Positions 19,527 to 30,043 of a DNA stretch of 64,000 nucleotides are shown here, piece after piece. The DNA is taken from assembly GCA_039707655.1 (NCBI GenBank), contig CM077665.1, forward strand, positions 135,923,148-135,987,147, written 5' to 3'. Position 1 is the stretch's first letter; each line of letters opens with the position of its first letter. The stretch is from Elymus sibiricus (taxonomy: Eukaryota > Streptophyta > Magnoliopsida > Poales > Poaceae). Position numbers and translations under genes: made by a program. The notes below the pieces were generated by a model, which ran no database searches, was not told the DNA's origin, and saw only the letters and a program-made list of their open reading frames with translations.

Positions 19527-22500
19527 TGTAACACCCCCAGTGGTTAGCTACAGTGATCACCCTTTTGATAATGCCATGTCATCATGATTAACAGTGCTTA
19601 ATCATCATTAGTATCATATCTCATTTCAAATTCCAATTCAAATGGAAATTCAAACTTAAAGTGAAAATAAAAGTTGTTCAAATTTGAAAACTAAATTGTT
19701 CATAATAATGTAAATAATCCAGAGACAATTCTAAAATTGTAATCAACATTTACTAAATTACTTAAGTGACTCTAACAGCAAGAAACGGCAACAAAACATA
19801 AGTATTTAATCCATTTATAATTAATTAAAATCCAAATGAAATTATATGGACTCAAAACCTTTTTATATCAGTGTTAAATAATGCACTGTAATTATTGGGC
19901 TAAGTCATATATTTTACAAAACTATATTTGGATCCACACATTTTGCAAAACAGAAAAACAAAATAAAACAGAAAAGGAAACGAAGAAAAAGAAAAAAAGG
20001 CCAGTGCTCCTGGACCTAAGTCAACCGGCCCAGCCCATCCCGCACCGTCCCCCACCTCCCGCACTGGTCACCGCGCACGCTGTCGAACACCCAGCGCGCG
20101 CGCGCCCGCACCCAGCCCCCCCGTCTCTCTCGCTCGACAGCGCGCCGCACTTGCCGTGGTGGATAAAGGACAGAGCCCCGTGCTCCCCTGGCCTCCCCTG
20201 GCCACCTCTCTCCATCTCCCTGCCTCGTCCCCTTCCTCTCCCGCGAGCCCGAGCGCCGCCATGGCCTTGCCGCCGTCACGCACGCGGCCACCGCACCCTC
20301 CTCGCTGTCCCACCGTGCTAGCTCGCTCAGCCATCGTCCGCTACGCCCTCTCCGACTCCGGGCCCGAGCTCAACGCCACTGCATCGTCCCCTACGCCGTC
20401 GGCTTCCAACTTTGGCCGCCCGCGTCGCCGCCTCGATTCGCCGCCGTCGCGCTACCCCGAGCCCACCTTTGCATGCCTACGGGACCACTGTGAGCACCCC
20501 GTCCTCCTCCATCTATCCCTGCGCTTTCCTCTACGCCGTAGCCGCCGCCCCCAACTCGCCCGAGCTCTCCGCCGCGGAGCATGTCGCCGGCGTCATTCCG
20601 ACGGCCGTTTGGCCGCGCGTTGTTGTCCATCTTGCTCGCCGCACCCCGTAGGGCCTCTCTAGTGCATAGCCGCGCCCGTTTGCATGCCGCAGCCGCTAGC
20701 CCGCGTTCACCCGAGAGCCGCCGTCCGCCATCGCCGTCGTAGTGCTCACCTCCGACCGTCTCCGCCCCTGCCTTGGCTCCCATTCGACGCGGCGCTCGAC
20801 GCCCGTTCGAACGCGACCAAAATCGCACCAAACGGGGCATCACGGCGGGATTCCGGCGAACTCCGGCAAGGTTCCGGTCGTCGCCGTCGCGTCTCGCCTC
20901 ACCGGTGGCCGGTGCCGACGTGGTTGCCACCAGGCACCGCGAGCCTCGCCCCTGTGTCGCTGACACTGGGCCCCGCGGGTCCCCGTTGAGCGGGTCAGCC
21001 GCTGACTGGGCTGGCCCCTTCACTGACATACGGGCCCCACCCCATTTAAACATTTTTTTAAAATAAATAAAACTGTTAATTAATTAATTAAAACACTAAT
21101 CAGTCACTGACTAATGGGGCCCACCCCCCTAATTAATCTGTAGTTAGTTTAGTTAATCTCTAATTAACTAATGTGACACTAACCAGTGGGGCCCACTGGT
21201 CAGGTTTGACCTGGTCAACCATCCTGTTGACTGCTGATATCACCATTACGTCATGCTGACGTCACTCTGCACTATTCTGGATAATGTTGATTTAAATAAA
21301 TAGAATAAATTCCAGAAAATGTTTAAAACTTTAGAAAATCATATCTTTTAAACCGTAGCTCAAATCGAAAAACTTTATATATGAAAGTTGCTCAGAACGA
21401 CGAGATGAATCTGAATATGCTGTCCGTTCATCTCTCACATGCTCCTAGCATGATGAACATGGACATTTAGCATTAGGATCATCTGTCCGGTAGTACCCCG
21501 AGACCCGGAAAATATCGTCAGATATTCTTCCGCCCCAACTGCGACGTGTAATACTGCGTTAGTGCATGCCTAGCTCTACATATTGCCATGTCATGCATCG
21601 TGATGCATTTATCTGCTTTATATTTATTGTTTCCCTCCCCTCTTCTTACCGGTAGACCCCGGGACTGACGGTGCTGCCGGGTACGACTACGCAATTGACG
21701 ATCAGCCTTTTGCCACAGAGCAGCAAGCCAAGCAACCCCCCCTTGAGCATTCCGATATCGCCCATTTCTTTCGCTCTCATTCTTGCATTAGATTTTCCTA
21801 CTGTATTAGTTAGCTCCTATTCTGATGCATAGCCCGTTTTGATAAATTGTACTATACCTGAAATCAGGTCAACTACTTAGTATAGGTTGATCAATGAACC
21901 CCCTGTGATCCCCCTTAGTCCCAGTTGCCCCTGCTTCTTCATCGACGACCCAACGACTCGATGACTCGAAGACTCGGTCAACCGACCGACGATCCAGGGT
22001 CCTCACATCACCGCACACCCCTTAGTTGTACGACTCTGCAGAGCTACTATCGAGTACCCAGGGTGACACCTCGTGAAGTACTCATGATGCTAGTTCTGTA
22101 GTGCAGCTAGTCGGTCATGGTTATCGAGGGTGATTCCTCCTTCGCCACTCCCCACGATGACTCTATCGTGCAACCCCTCAAGAGTGGGAACCTCGAGGGT
22201 GATTCCTCTAAGTCCACCTTGACGGTTACCTCGAGCGGGGACCATTGAGGGTGATTCCTCAGTTCCCGCCTTGATGTTGTATACACACAGTTACTATGAC
22301 CTGGTTACGGGAACATGTTGGTGATGGGTCGGCCCTGAGGGGTACGCACGGTTTGTTGATGATGAGGCGTGGACGGGCAGAAGAGGCCCTTGCCACACAT
22401 CCTCGAGACGGGGCGACGGGGCCGCACTTCATGGGTCGCGCTTGCCCCGCATTTATAAAATGCTAAAGGGTTGGGTATTTGATCTGAGTTGGTCGTTTGA

Positions 22501-23682
22501 CCTAATACGCACTAACCTTCACGTGGGGAAGTTATGGGTACTCAGCGTCGTTGTATCAGCCGAAGCTCTTCGGACGCCAGCAATGGAGCGGCGCGCGCCC
22601 GAGTGGCCTGGACGGTATAGCTCTTGGACTAGAGTGTGCTAGGGCTGACCTCGGCCGCGTTCGCATCGTGCAGGAGTGCAAAGGGCGATTGGCCCATGAC
22701 CCCTGCGCGCTTAGGATTTAGACCGGCGGGCTGGCCTCTTCGTTGAGCCTAGGTAGGGCTACGACGTGTTGATGTCCCGAGGCCGGGAATGACCCAGGAA
22801 AGTGTGTCCAGCCTGAGGTATCAAGCGTGTTGGGGAATGTGGTGCACCCCTGTAGGGAAGAACTTATCTATTCGAATAGCCGTGTCCATGGTAACAGGAC
22901 GACTAGGAGTTGTACCTTGACCTTCTACAACTAAAATTGTGACTTTAAATTGAAATGAATGTTGGCTCCGGGATTGCTTCCTCGTAGGGAGTCGAGGAAG
23001 AATCTCTGGGCGTGGTTACTTAATAAAATTGCTAGAATAATATTGCTATATATGAGATACCATTCTACTCTCTTCTAATGCTGCAAGATGCTGAAGATGC
23101 TAGTCTTTGATAGGACTAGGCCTTCGCCCTAATCTTGCTTTCTGCAGTCAGTCTAGATATAACCCCCCATTCCTTGATACTGATGCATACTTAGCATAGT
23201 TTTGATGTCAGTCTTGCGAGTACTTTGGATGAGTACTCACTGCTGCTTTGCTTTCTCTTTCCCCCTTCGATAAGATGCTGCGTTCAGACGATGGAGCCCA
23301 GGAGATGGAGTACGCCGGAGATAACTACTGCACCACCGCTGGAGCCTAGTACTACATGGAGAGTGCCGACGCTCAGGAGTAGTTAGGAGGTTCCTAGCCA
23401 GGAGGCCTCGCCTCTTTCGATCCGCTGCTTATGTTTGTGCTAGCCTTCTTAAGGCAAAACTTGTTTAACTTATGTCTGTACTCAGATATTATTTGCTTCC
23501 GCTGACTCGTGCTTTGTCGAGCTTTGTATTCGAGCCCTCGAGGCCCCTGGCTTGTAATATGAAGCTGTATGACTTTAATTTGTGTCTAGTGTTGTGTTGT
23601 GATATCGATCAGTGAGTTTCTAATCTTGATCATACGCATTGTGTGTTTGATTAGCGTACGGTCAAAAATCGGGGGCATCACA
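19527..23682 (+). mobile_element. Solo LTR of a Gypsy element, 4,156 bp
   Basis: It begins TGTAACACCCCCAG and ends GGGGGCATCACA, with a perfect GACGG duplication on both sides and no internal domain. This is the product of recombination between two LTRs. About 20020-21000 is GC-rich and the rest AT-rich, like the chromovirus LTR at 1795-5234. It shares the palindrome CTATTCGAATAG (22868-22879) followed by CCGTGTCCATGG. Open frames inside it show no protein family features and I see no gene here. Confidence 0.9.
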
Positions 23683-23687
23683 GACGG
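23683..23687 (+). other. Target-site duplication of the solo LTR, right
   Basis: GACGG, matching 19522-19526. Confidence 0.9.
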
Positions 23688-24310
23688 ACAAGAGCAGGAT
23701 GGAGTTGGCCTGGAGATGAAGGGCTTGAATCCCGTAGTGGTCGAGGATGGCGGTGAAGAACGCGGAGAAGGGCGGGACGAGCCCAGCGAAGACGCTATGG
23801 AGAAAGAAAGGGTAGACCGCCTTGGACGAGGGCCGCTTCTACGAGGAGCCGCCCCATATCAAGGTCCGCCCCCACTCGTTGGTCCCATCCGCCGTCGACG
23901 GGAGCACCGGGACGAGGTCCTCGTCCTTGGCGATGGTGGACCCCGAGAGCGTCGGTGAGATGGGAGCGGGGGCCGAGCTCTGGGCCTCTGGTTTCTGCTT
24001 GCCGGCGGGAGCCATTGGGATGTTTGCGGGGCCGAAGCGACAAGGAAGAGGACGGAGCGGCGCCGGATCTAGAGAAGCCTCTGCTAGGGCCGGGGATCTG
24101 GCAAGCAAGAGCAGGTGCACAGAAGGGAAAGCAATAATGGCTCAGCGCTGGAAGTCAGGCCCTTGTCGATTCGGGCGGTGGCCGAAGGGACGAAGGACGC
24201 CCAACATCAACCGCACGACGCGCGCTAGTCCTGGCCCGCAGGTGTTTGGGGCCCGCGGCGCTTCGGGCCGCCCTCAAGGCTTCGCCCAGAAGCCAGCTCG
24301 GGCGCGCCTT

Positions 24311-24325
24311 GGGCCCGGGGGCTAC
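24311..24325 (+). other. Polypurine tract of element D
   Basis: GGGCCCGGGGGCTAC directly before the 3' LTR. 24016-24310, between it and the antisense gene start, has no gene and no obvious TATA box on either strand. Confidence 0.8.
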
Positions 24326-25245
24326 TGTCGGCGTTCTGGGAACGGGGGTACCTAGACCTGCCTGCCTGCGGCCCAGGGCATGGCCCACCTCGCCAGTCGA
24401 TCACAACCAGATGCAGCCCCACTCAAGACAAGGCCCACGCGAGGACCCTAGGCTCGCGAGGAAGAGCAGCATCATGACTGGCAAGGGATGGGCCTCCCCA
24501 GGCCCCCTCCGGAGCGGCGGAGATCTCTATGCAGAGCCCGGCCTCAGGAGTCAAAGATGACGCCTGGAAGGACAGGCGGGCGCCAGCGCGCCAGGCGGTG
24601 CAGTTTCCCCTTTGGTGTAAAGGGAGCAAGGACGTACGCGGGTTCCCAAAGCACCCCCCCAAAGGTTTCCATTCCGGTACAACAAGACCACGACCACGAG
24701 CCCCGCAGGATGGATGTCATCGCCGAGCCCACCTCTGCATCATCGACGGCTACTTTGCAGGCGAAGACCGCCTTTGGATAGGGCGGGGATGTACTCCTGT
24801 CCCCCTTCAAATTTGGCCATTGTGGGATCCCTTCCCGCCATTGCGATAAGGGAAGAGGACCCGTGCCACCGCTATATATAGAGGCTAGGCTGCACTGTAG
24901 AAGGGGATCCGGCAACCAGTCGATCCACTCATCCATCCAATCCATCACAAAGCCAGTAGAGGGCCAAGAACACCTCAGGAGCACCCTCGCGAGGCTCCTC
25001 ACCATTGTACTAGTTCATCCACCATACCTCCATGAGAGGCAATCCACCAAAGCAGGAGTAGGGTATTACGCTTTGCAGCGGCCCGAACCTGGGTAAACCA
25101 CCGTGTTCATCTTCTTCCTCGTCATCGTGCGAGTTCATTGTCTTAGCCATCAAGTAGCGAGCTAGGTAGGGCGAAGCTGCAAGGAATCTCCGCACACGCC
25201 CCTGTGTTCGAATCTTAAGGGTTTTGCGGAGCCCGAAATCCGACA
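24326..25245 (+). repeat. 3' LTR of element D, 920 bp
   Basis: Starts TGTCGGCGTTCTGG and ends GAAATCCGACA, followed by the TCGTC duplication. It has a TATATATA TATA box at 24873-24880. Confidence 0.9.
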
Positions 25246-25250
25246 TCGTC
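25246..25250 (+). other. Target-site duplication of element D, right
   Basis: TCGTC, matching 10948-10952. Confidence 0.9.
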
Positions 25251-26880
25251 AACTTCTCCAACAAGGAGTACACGTCCAAGGACGAGCACATGGGGGCATA
25301 CTTGGAAGAGGTACGCAAGATTGAAAAACGTTTTCGACGCTTGGAATTGCAGCACATTCTGCGCGGCGCGAACAAAGAAGCTGACGACATTGCCAAGAGG
25401 GCGTCGCGCCGCGAGCCCCATGAGCCGTGCGTCTTCGAGGAACGACTCTTCAAGCCTTCCACGGAGCCCTCAACCGAAGATCCGGCACCACGAGGTGGGG
25501 AGCTCCCCCCAGCACCGCCCTTGGGGGCTCCGGACTGTGGCCCGGCCTCTGGGGCCCGACTGATCCTGGCACTGGAGCCTCAAGCCGACGACTGGATGCA
25601 GGAGTTCAGGGCGTACCTACTTCACGGCACGCTGCCAGAAAAGGAGGAAGACGCGGAGCACGTGGCATGGCAGTCCACGGCTTACTGCTTGCTGGACGGC
25701 AACCTATACTCCACGCGCCCGAATGACGTCGCGCTGCGGTGCATTTCCACGGAATAGGGGTGCGAACTGTTGTCCGACATTCACGGAGGAGACTGCGGGC
25801 ATCACTCCTCGTCATGCACCCTTGCTAGGAAGGTGTTCCGATCCGACTTCTATTGGCCCACGGCGCTTAACGATGCCGTCGAGCTGGTTTGGTCTTGCGA
25901 GGCCTGCCAGTTCCACGCCAAGCAGATTCACCAGCCCGCACAGGGCCTCCAGACCATTCCGCTCTCCTGGCCCTTCGCGGTCTGGGGGCTGGACATTCTG
26001 GGGCCCTTCCCACGGGCAGCAGGCGGGTACCGCTACCTCTACGATGCCATCGACAAGTTCACCAAATGGGCGGAGGTGGAGCCCGTATGGACCATCCCCG
26101 CCGGATCGGCCGTCAAGTTCATAAAGGGCCTCGTGAGCCACTTTGGCATCCCCAACCGCATCATCACCGACAACGGTTCGCAGTTCACAAGTAACCACTT
26201 CAAGACCTATTGCACTAACCTTGGAACACATATATGCTACGCCTCGGTAGCCCACCCATGGAGCAACGGCCAGGCGGAGCACGCCAACGCGGAGGTCCTG
26301 CGGGGCCTCAAGGCAAGGAGCTTCAAGAAGAAGCTCGAAGCTTGTGGCAGGGGTTGGGTCGATGAGCTTCAGTCCGTGCTGTGGCCCATCGGCACAACCG
26401 TGACTAAGCCCACCGGCGAGACCCCGTTCTTCCTCGTCTACGGAGCCGAAGCCATCCTCCCGCATGAGGTCAAGCACCGGTCCCCGTGAGTCTTGGCGTT
26501 CGACGAGGAGCGTCAAGATGCCGCGCGAGGAATAGACCTCGTGCTCGGGGAGGAGGCACGTCGCCAAGCCTCGCTCCGAGCTGCGAGGTGTGCTCGGGGA
26601 GGAGGCACGTAGCCGAGCCTCGCTCCGAGCTGCGAGGTACCAGCAGGCACTGCGACGCTACCATTGCCGCAACATCCGCTCCAGGACCCTTGAAGTCGGA
26701 GACCTCGTCCTAAGGCGGGTCCTCTCTAGGGAGGGCTTGCACAAGCTCTCGCCCATGTGGGAGGGCCCGTTCAAAGTCGCCCACGTCTCTAGGCCTGGCG
26801 TCGTGCGCCTGGAGACTTAGGACGGGGTCCCCATCTAGAATGCCTGGAACATCCAGCACCTCCACAAGTTCTACCCGTGA
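25251..26880 (+). pseudogene. Tat element B pol, second part: RNase H end and integrase
   Basis: The frame resumes in phase after the target duplication, with the end of the archaeal-type RNase H (LQHILRGANKEADDIAKRAS). Integrase follows: an HHCC zinc region (HGGDCGHH... CEACQ) and a catalytic core with GLDILGPFP, ITDNGSQFTS and NGQAEHANAEVL supplying D, D and E. Nonsense codons occur at 25755 and 26487. A 49-bp tandem duplication at 26541-26638 shifts the frame, so the C-terminal part (VGDLVLRRVL, WEGPFKV) is read in the next frame to the stop at 26878. The enzyme would have inserted the element's DNA into chromosomes. Confidence 0.87.
26541..26638 (+). repeat. 49-bp tandem duplication in the integrase gene
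   Basis: Copies start at 26541 and 26590 (both GTGCTCGGGGAGGAGGCACG) and differ at two or so positions. Because 49 is not a multiple of three, the duplication shifts the reading frame. Confidence 0.85.
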
Positions 26881-27331
26881 CACTCTCACGTAATAATGAG
26901 TGGGCTGTATACGCCCAGAGCCCCCCGAGGACGCGGAGGGGTTCCCACCCACACCCAAGTGGAAGCCCCATGCTCTGCGCCGGCGGACAACACTACCCCC
27001 CAATGGCTATGCCTACGCAACGTGGATGCCCTACGGTCTGCGCTGGGGGAAGACGATGACTAGCCTAGGTGACGGACGCAGCTGTTATTTGCCTTTCTCG
27101 TGTTTGAATTTGCCAACTTTTCTGGAACAAAACTCCAACCATGTTTTAAAGAAAAGGGGTCAGGGATTTCTTCTTATCACCGTTTCTTATCTCAAACTTT
27201 CTTCTTTACGGTCGAGCGCTTGCCTGCTTCCCTCCCCCCTCGCACCCCGCGAGTGGGGGCAATGGGGCATGGTGCTCGCACCTCGCCAAGGACTTGGCGC
27301 CCGGATCCTCGCGTGGCGCTTCCGAGTAAGT

Positions 27332-28918
27332 TGATACGTCTCCAACGTATCTATAATTTTGCATTGTTCCATGCTATTATATTATCAGTTTTGGATGTTT
27401 TATATGCATTAATATGCTATTTTATATTATTTTTGGGACTAACCTATTAACCTAGTGCCTAGTGCCAGTTTCTGTTTTTTCCTTGTTTTTGAGTATTCCA
27501 GATAAGGAATATCAAACGGAGTCCAAACGGAATAAAATTCTACGATGATTTTTCTTGGACCAGAAGGAACCCAGGAGACTTGGAGAAGAGGCCAAAAGAC
27601 CCACGGGTGGGCCACAAGCCACCTGGGCGCGCCCCTGGGGGGGGGGTGCCCCCTGGCTTGTGGGCCCCCCGTGGCTCCTCCAACCCTAATTTTACGCCTA
27701 TAAATTCAGAAATATTCCCCCAATACCAAAAAGAGCCATGATAATACTTTTCCGCCGCCGGAAGCCTCTGTTCCCGTGAGATCCCATCTTGGGGCCTTTT
27801 CCGGTAATCTGCAGGAGGGGGATTCGATCACGGAGGGCGTCTACATCAACTCCATTGCCCCTCCGATGATGCGTGAGTAGTTCACCTCAGACCTTCGGTT
27901 CCATAGCTAGTAGCTAGATGGCTTCTTCTCTCTCTATGTTCTTCAATACCATGTTCTCCATGATCTTCATGGGGATCTATCCGATGTAATACTCTTTTGC
28001 GGTGTGTTTGTCGAGATCCGATGAATTGTGGATTTATGATTAGATTATCTATGAAGATTATTTGAATCTTCTCTGAATTCTTATATGCATGATTTCATAT
28101 CTTTGCAAGTCTCTTCGAGTTATTGGTTTGGTTTCGCCAACTAGATTGGTAATTCTTGCAATGGGAGAAGTGCTTAGTTTTGGGTTCAATCTTGCGGTGT
28201 CCTCACCCAGTGACAAAGTAGGGGTAGCGAGGCACGTATTTGTATTGTTGCTATCAAGGGTAAAAAGATGGGGTTTTCATCATATTGCTTGAGTTTATCC
28301 CTCTACATCATGTCATCTTACCTAATGCGTTACTCTGTTCTTCATGAACTTAATACTCTAGATGCAGGCAGAAGTCGGTCGATGTGTGGAGTAATAGTAG
28401 TAGATGCAGAATCGTTTCGATCTACTTGACACGGACGTGATGCCTATATGCATAATTATTGCCTTGGATATCGTCATAACTATGCGCTTTTCTATCAATT
28501 GCTTGATAGTAATTTGTTCAGCCACCGTATTATTTTCCTTCAAGAGAGAAGCCTCTAGTGAAACCTATGGCCCCCGGGTCTTTTTTTCATATTATATTTT
28601 CAGATCTATAAACCAAAAATACCAAAAATACTTTGCTGCAATCTTTTTACTTTTATTTTACTTTTTCTTTTAGTAATCTTTTATATCTATCTCTATCAGA
28701 TCTCATCCTTGCAAGTAACCATGAAGGGATTGACAACCCCTTTATAGCGTTGGGTGCAAGTGTTTGATTGTTTGTGTAGGTGCAAAGATTGGGGTCTTGC
28801 TTGTACCTCCTACTGGATTGATAGCTTGGTTCTCAACAACTGAGGGAAATACTTATCTACTTTGCTGCATCACCCTTTCCTCTTCAAGGGAAAACCAACG
28901 CAAGCTCAAGAAGTAGCA
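27332..28918 (+). repeat. 5' LTR of element E, 1,587 bp
   Basis: Starts TGATACGTCTCCAACGTATC, the hallmark start of an abundant Triticeae LTR family, and ends AAGTAGCA, 11 bp before the primer site. Confidence 0.8.
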
Positions 28919-28929
28919 AGAAGGATTTC

Positions 28930-28947
28930 TGGCGCCGTTGCCGGGGA
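28930..28947 (+). other. tRNA-Asp primer-binding site of element E
   Basis: TGGCGCCGTTGCCGGGGA is the exact complement of the 3' end of plant tRNA-Asp (TCCCCGGCAACGGCGCCA). This site is typical of Athila-type elements. Confidence 0.9.
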
Positions 28948-29165
28948 GGATACATAGCAAGTCAAGACATCAAGCCTACCAAGTACCCATCACAAACTCA
29001 TCTCCTGCATTTACATTATTTGCCATTTGCCTCTCGTTTTCCTCTCCCCCACTTCTAAAACGATTTTCAGAAAAAAATCAAAAAGATTTTCCTTTTTTTT
29101 CGCCCTTCTTCCGTTCGTCTTTTCGTTTGCTTTTTGTTTGCTTGTGTGTTAGAACGCTTAAACTC

Positions 29166-29981
29166 ATGGCTAGCCTTACTACGATCGCTAGTACTCATGA
29201 GAGTGAATTTCTTAATTTTAAGAAAAGGGAGGGAGAAAACTTAAAAGATGCTTGGTATAGAATTTGCAATGCTCAAAATAGATCTACTCATAAGCAATCT
29301 ACTACCGTTCTCCTTCGCAATTTTTATGTGGGTGTTTCCCCTTGGAATAGATATGTTCTGGATACCATTATGGGGGGAAATTTCTTGGGAAGCCATACCA
29401 TTGATTCTTATAGGGCTATGATAAATTTGGTAGGTTCACCCCCACTCATGGTTAATGAAACTATCTTAACTTTGGAACATGTGATGCGAAAGCTTGATAT
29501 TTTTGAAAATAAAGTAGCTACTGTAGAGCTCATTGAAAACTCGGATAAAAAGATTCATAATCATATTACTCAATATGGATCTAAGGTAGGAGTTACTTTA
29601 AAAAACCTAAGGGAAAAAGAACCCATAGTTAATGAAAAATTGGATCAAGATTCCTCTAGAATTGGAAAGCTAGAGGACATTATTACCAACTTGGGTTCCG
29701 CTTTTGCCTCTGTTCAAACCACTCCAAAATTTCCTCCTTCTAAGACTGCCAAGTTTGTTTATGTTCCTAAAAATAAGGGTGAATCCTCTAGTAAAGGGGA
29801 TGAAGATCTTAAGATGATAAGTGTTCATCCCAGCTTTATCAATATTGTTAGGGAACCTATTACCACCAGTGAATCTCTTGACTTCTTGCCTAGGAGCATT
29901 ATTATTGATAAGAGCAAAGAACCTCCTAGGGTTTATAAGTGTGCAATTGAGGAGTTACATACCAAAGATGACAATACCTAG
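29166..29981 (+). CDS. Gag-like protein of element E
   Basis: An intact 271-residue frame starts at ATG 29166 (MASLTTIASTHESEFLNFKK). Residues about 15-110 resemble the retrotransposon gag capsid domain of Athila elements: EFLNFKKREGENLKDAWYRI, LLRNFYVGVSPWNRYVLDTI and MGGNFLGSHTIDSYRAMINL. The rest is charged and predicted helical (ENKVATVELIENSDKKIHNH), with no Cys/His knuckle. It would form particles supplied with enzymes by an autonomous relative. The stop lies 12 bp before a motif conserved with element H. The open frame suggests a young copy or recent constraint. The gag assignment is by resemblance only. Confidence 0.65.
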   Translation: MASLTTIASTHESEFLNFKKREGENLKDAWYRICNAQNRSTHKQSTTVLLRNFYVGVSPWNRYVLDTIMGGNFLGSHTIDSYRAMINLVGSPPLMVNETILTLEHVMRKLDIFENKVATVELIENSDKKIHNHITQYGSKVGVTLKNLREKEPIVNEKLDQDSSRIGKLEDIITNLGSAFASVQTTPKFPPSKTAKFVYVPKNKGESSSKGDEDLKMISVHPSFINIVREPITTSESLDFLPRSIIIDKSKEPPRVYKCAIEELHTKDDNT

Positions 29982-29993
29982 ATCTATTGCGTT

Positions 29994-30043
29994 ATGCCTA
30001 GCTAGGGGCGTTAAACAATAGCGCTTGTTGGGAGGCAACCCAA
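29994..30043 (+). promoter_or_regulatory. Conserved ~50-bp motif downstream of the gag-like gene (element E)
   Basis: ATGCCTAGCTAGGGGCGTTA, then AAC, ATAGCGCTTGTTGGGAGGCA and ACCCAA, are nearly identical to 53821-53870 in element H although the surrounding interiors differ. It can form a small TTGGG...CCCAA hairpin. The motif is translated in H but not in E, so conservation is at nucleic-acid level. Confidence 0.6.

Larger units (their letters stand above)
16978..24015 (-). pseudogene. Antisense gene of element D: Transposase_28-like domain plus coiled coil, broken by a solo LTR
   Basis: Read on the minus strand from a likely ATG at 24015 (MAPAGKQKPEA) to the stop at 16980-16978, skipping the solo LTR at 19527-23682. 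The target duplication lies inside the reading frame, and removing one copy restores phase. The N-terminal domain (FAGLVPPFSAFFTAILDHYG, LLLSV then FASYCEAFVGV, FRYFFSLRVH) resembles the plant family Pfam calls 'putative gypsy type transposon' (Transposase_28). A low-complexity Pro/Ser/Ala middle follows. Then comes a long coiled coil (about 17430-17790; LKALQEEKSELAEQLRQQEE) and a C-terminal region ending in an acidic EEDDASDVDDEFPEGG tail. Damage: a stop at 23839-23841 and apparent frameshifts near 18925, 18825 and 17335. A likely 75-bp intron joins two open stretches. The function is unknown; it probably interacts with itself or other proteins through the coiled coil. Confidence 0.72.
10953..25245 (+). 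mobile_element. Complete non-autonomous Tat-type element D, with an internal solo LTR
   Basis: The boundaries are fixed by LTR ends (TGTCGGCG... and ...TCCGACA) and a perfect TCGTC duplication. Order: 5' LTR, primer site, leader (11889-12203, no gene), gag-protease relic, short RT relic, spacer 14682-15179 (no gene), minisatellites, antisense gene broken by a solo LTR, polypurine tract, 3' LTR. The sequence near 15729-15780 still resembles the last codons of integrase in element B, so most of pol was deleted between the RT relic and that point. The span is 14.29 kb, or about 10.1 kb without the solo LTR. Confidence 0.88.
7303..27331 (+). mobile_element. Tat-type Gypsy element B (gag-deleted), interrupted by element D
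   Basis: B starts with the shared LTR and primer site and goes almost directly into protease; most of gag is missing. Pol continues to 10952, is interrupted by element D, and resumes at 25251 to 26880. 26881-27331 is 3' non-coding sequence. Its first part (about 26905-26975) matches 15775-15850 in element D. The 3' LTR is not visible, because element E starts at 27332. The dual RNase H arrangement is diagnostic of the Tat lineage. Confidence 0.82.

Noticed and set aside
20156..21066. Possible host gene: Pro/Ser/Arg-rich frames of up to 220 codons at 20156-21066
   Set aside because: They lie entirely inside the solo LTR bounded by GACGG duplications, occur on both strands, and have no domain or splice structure.
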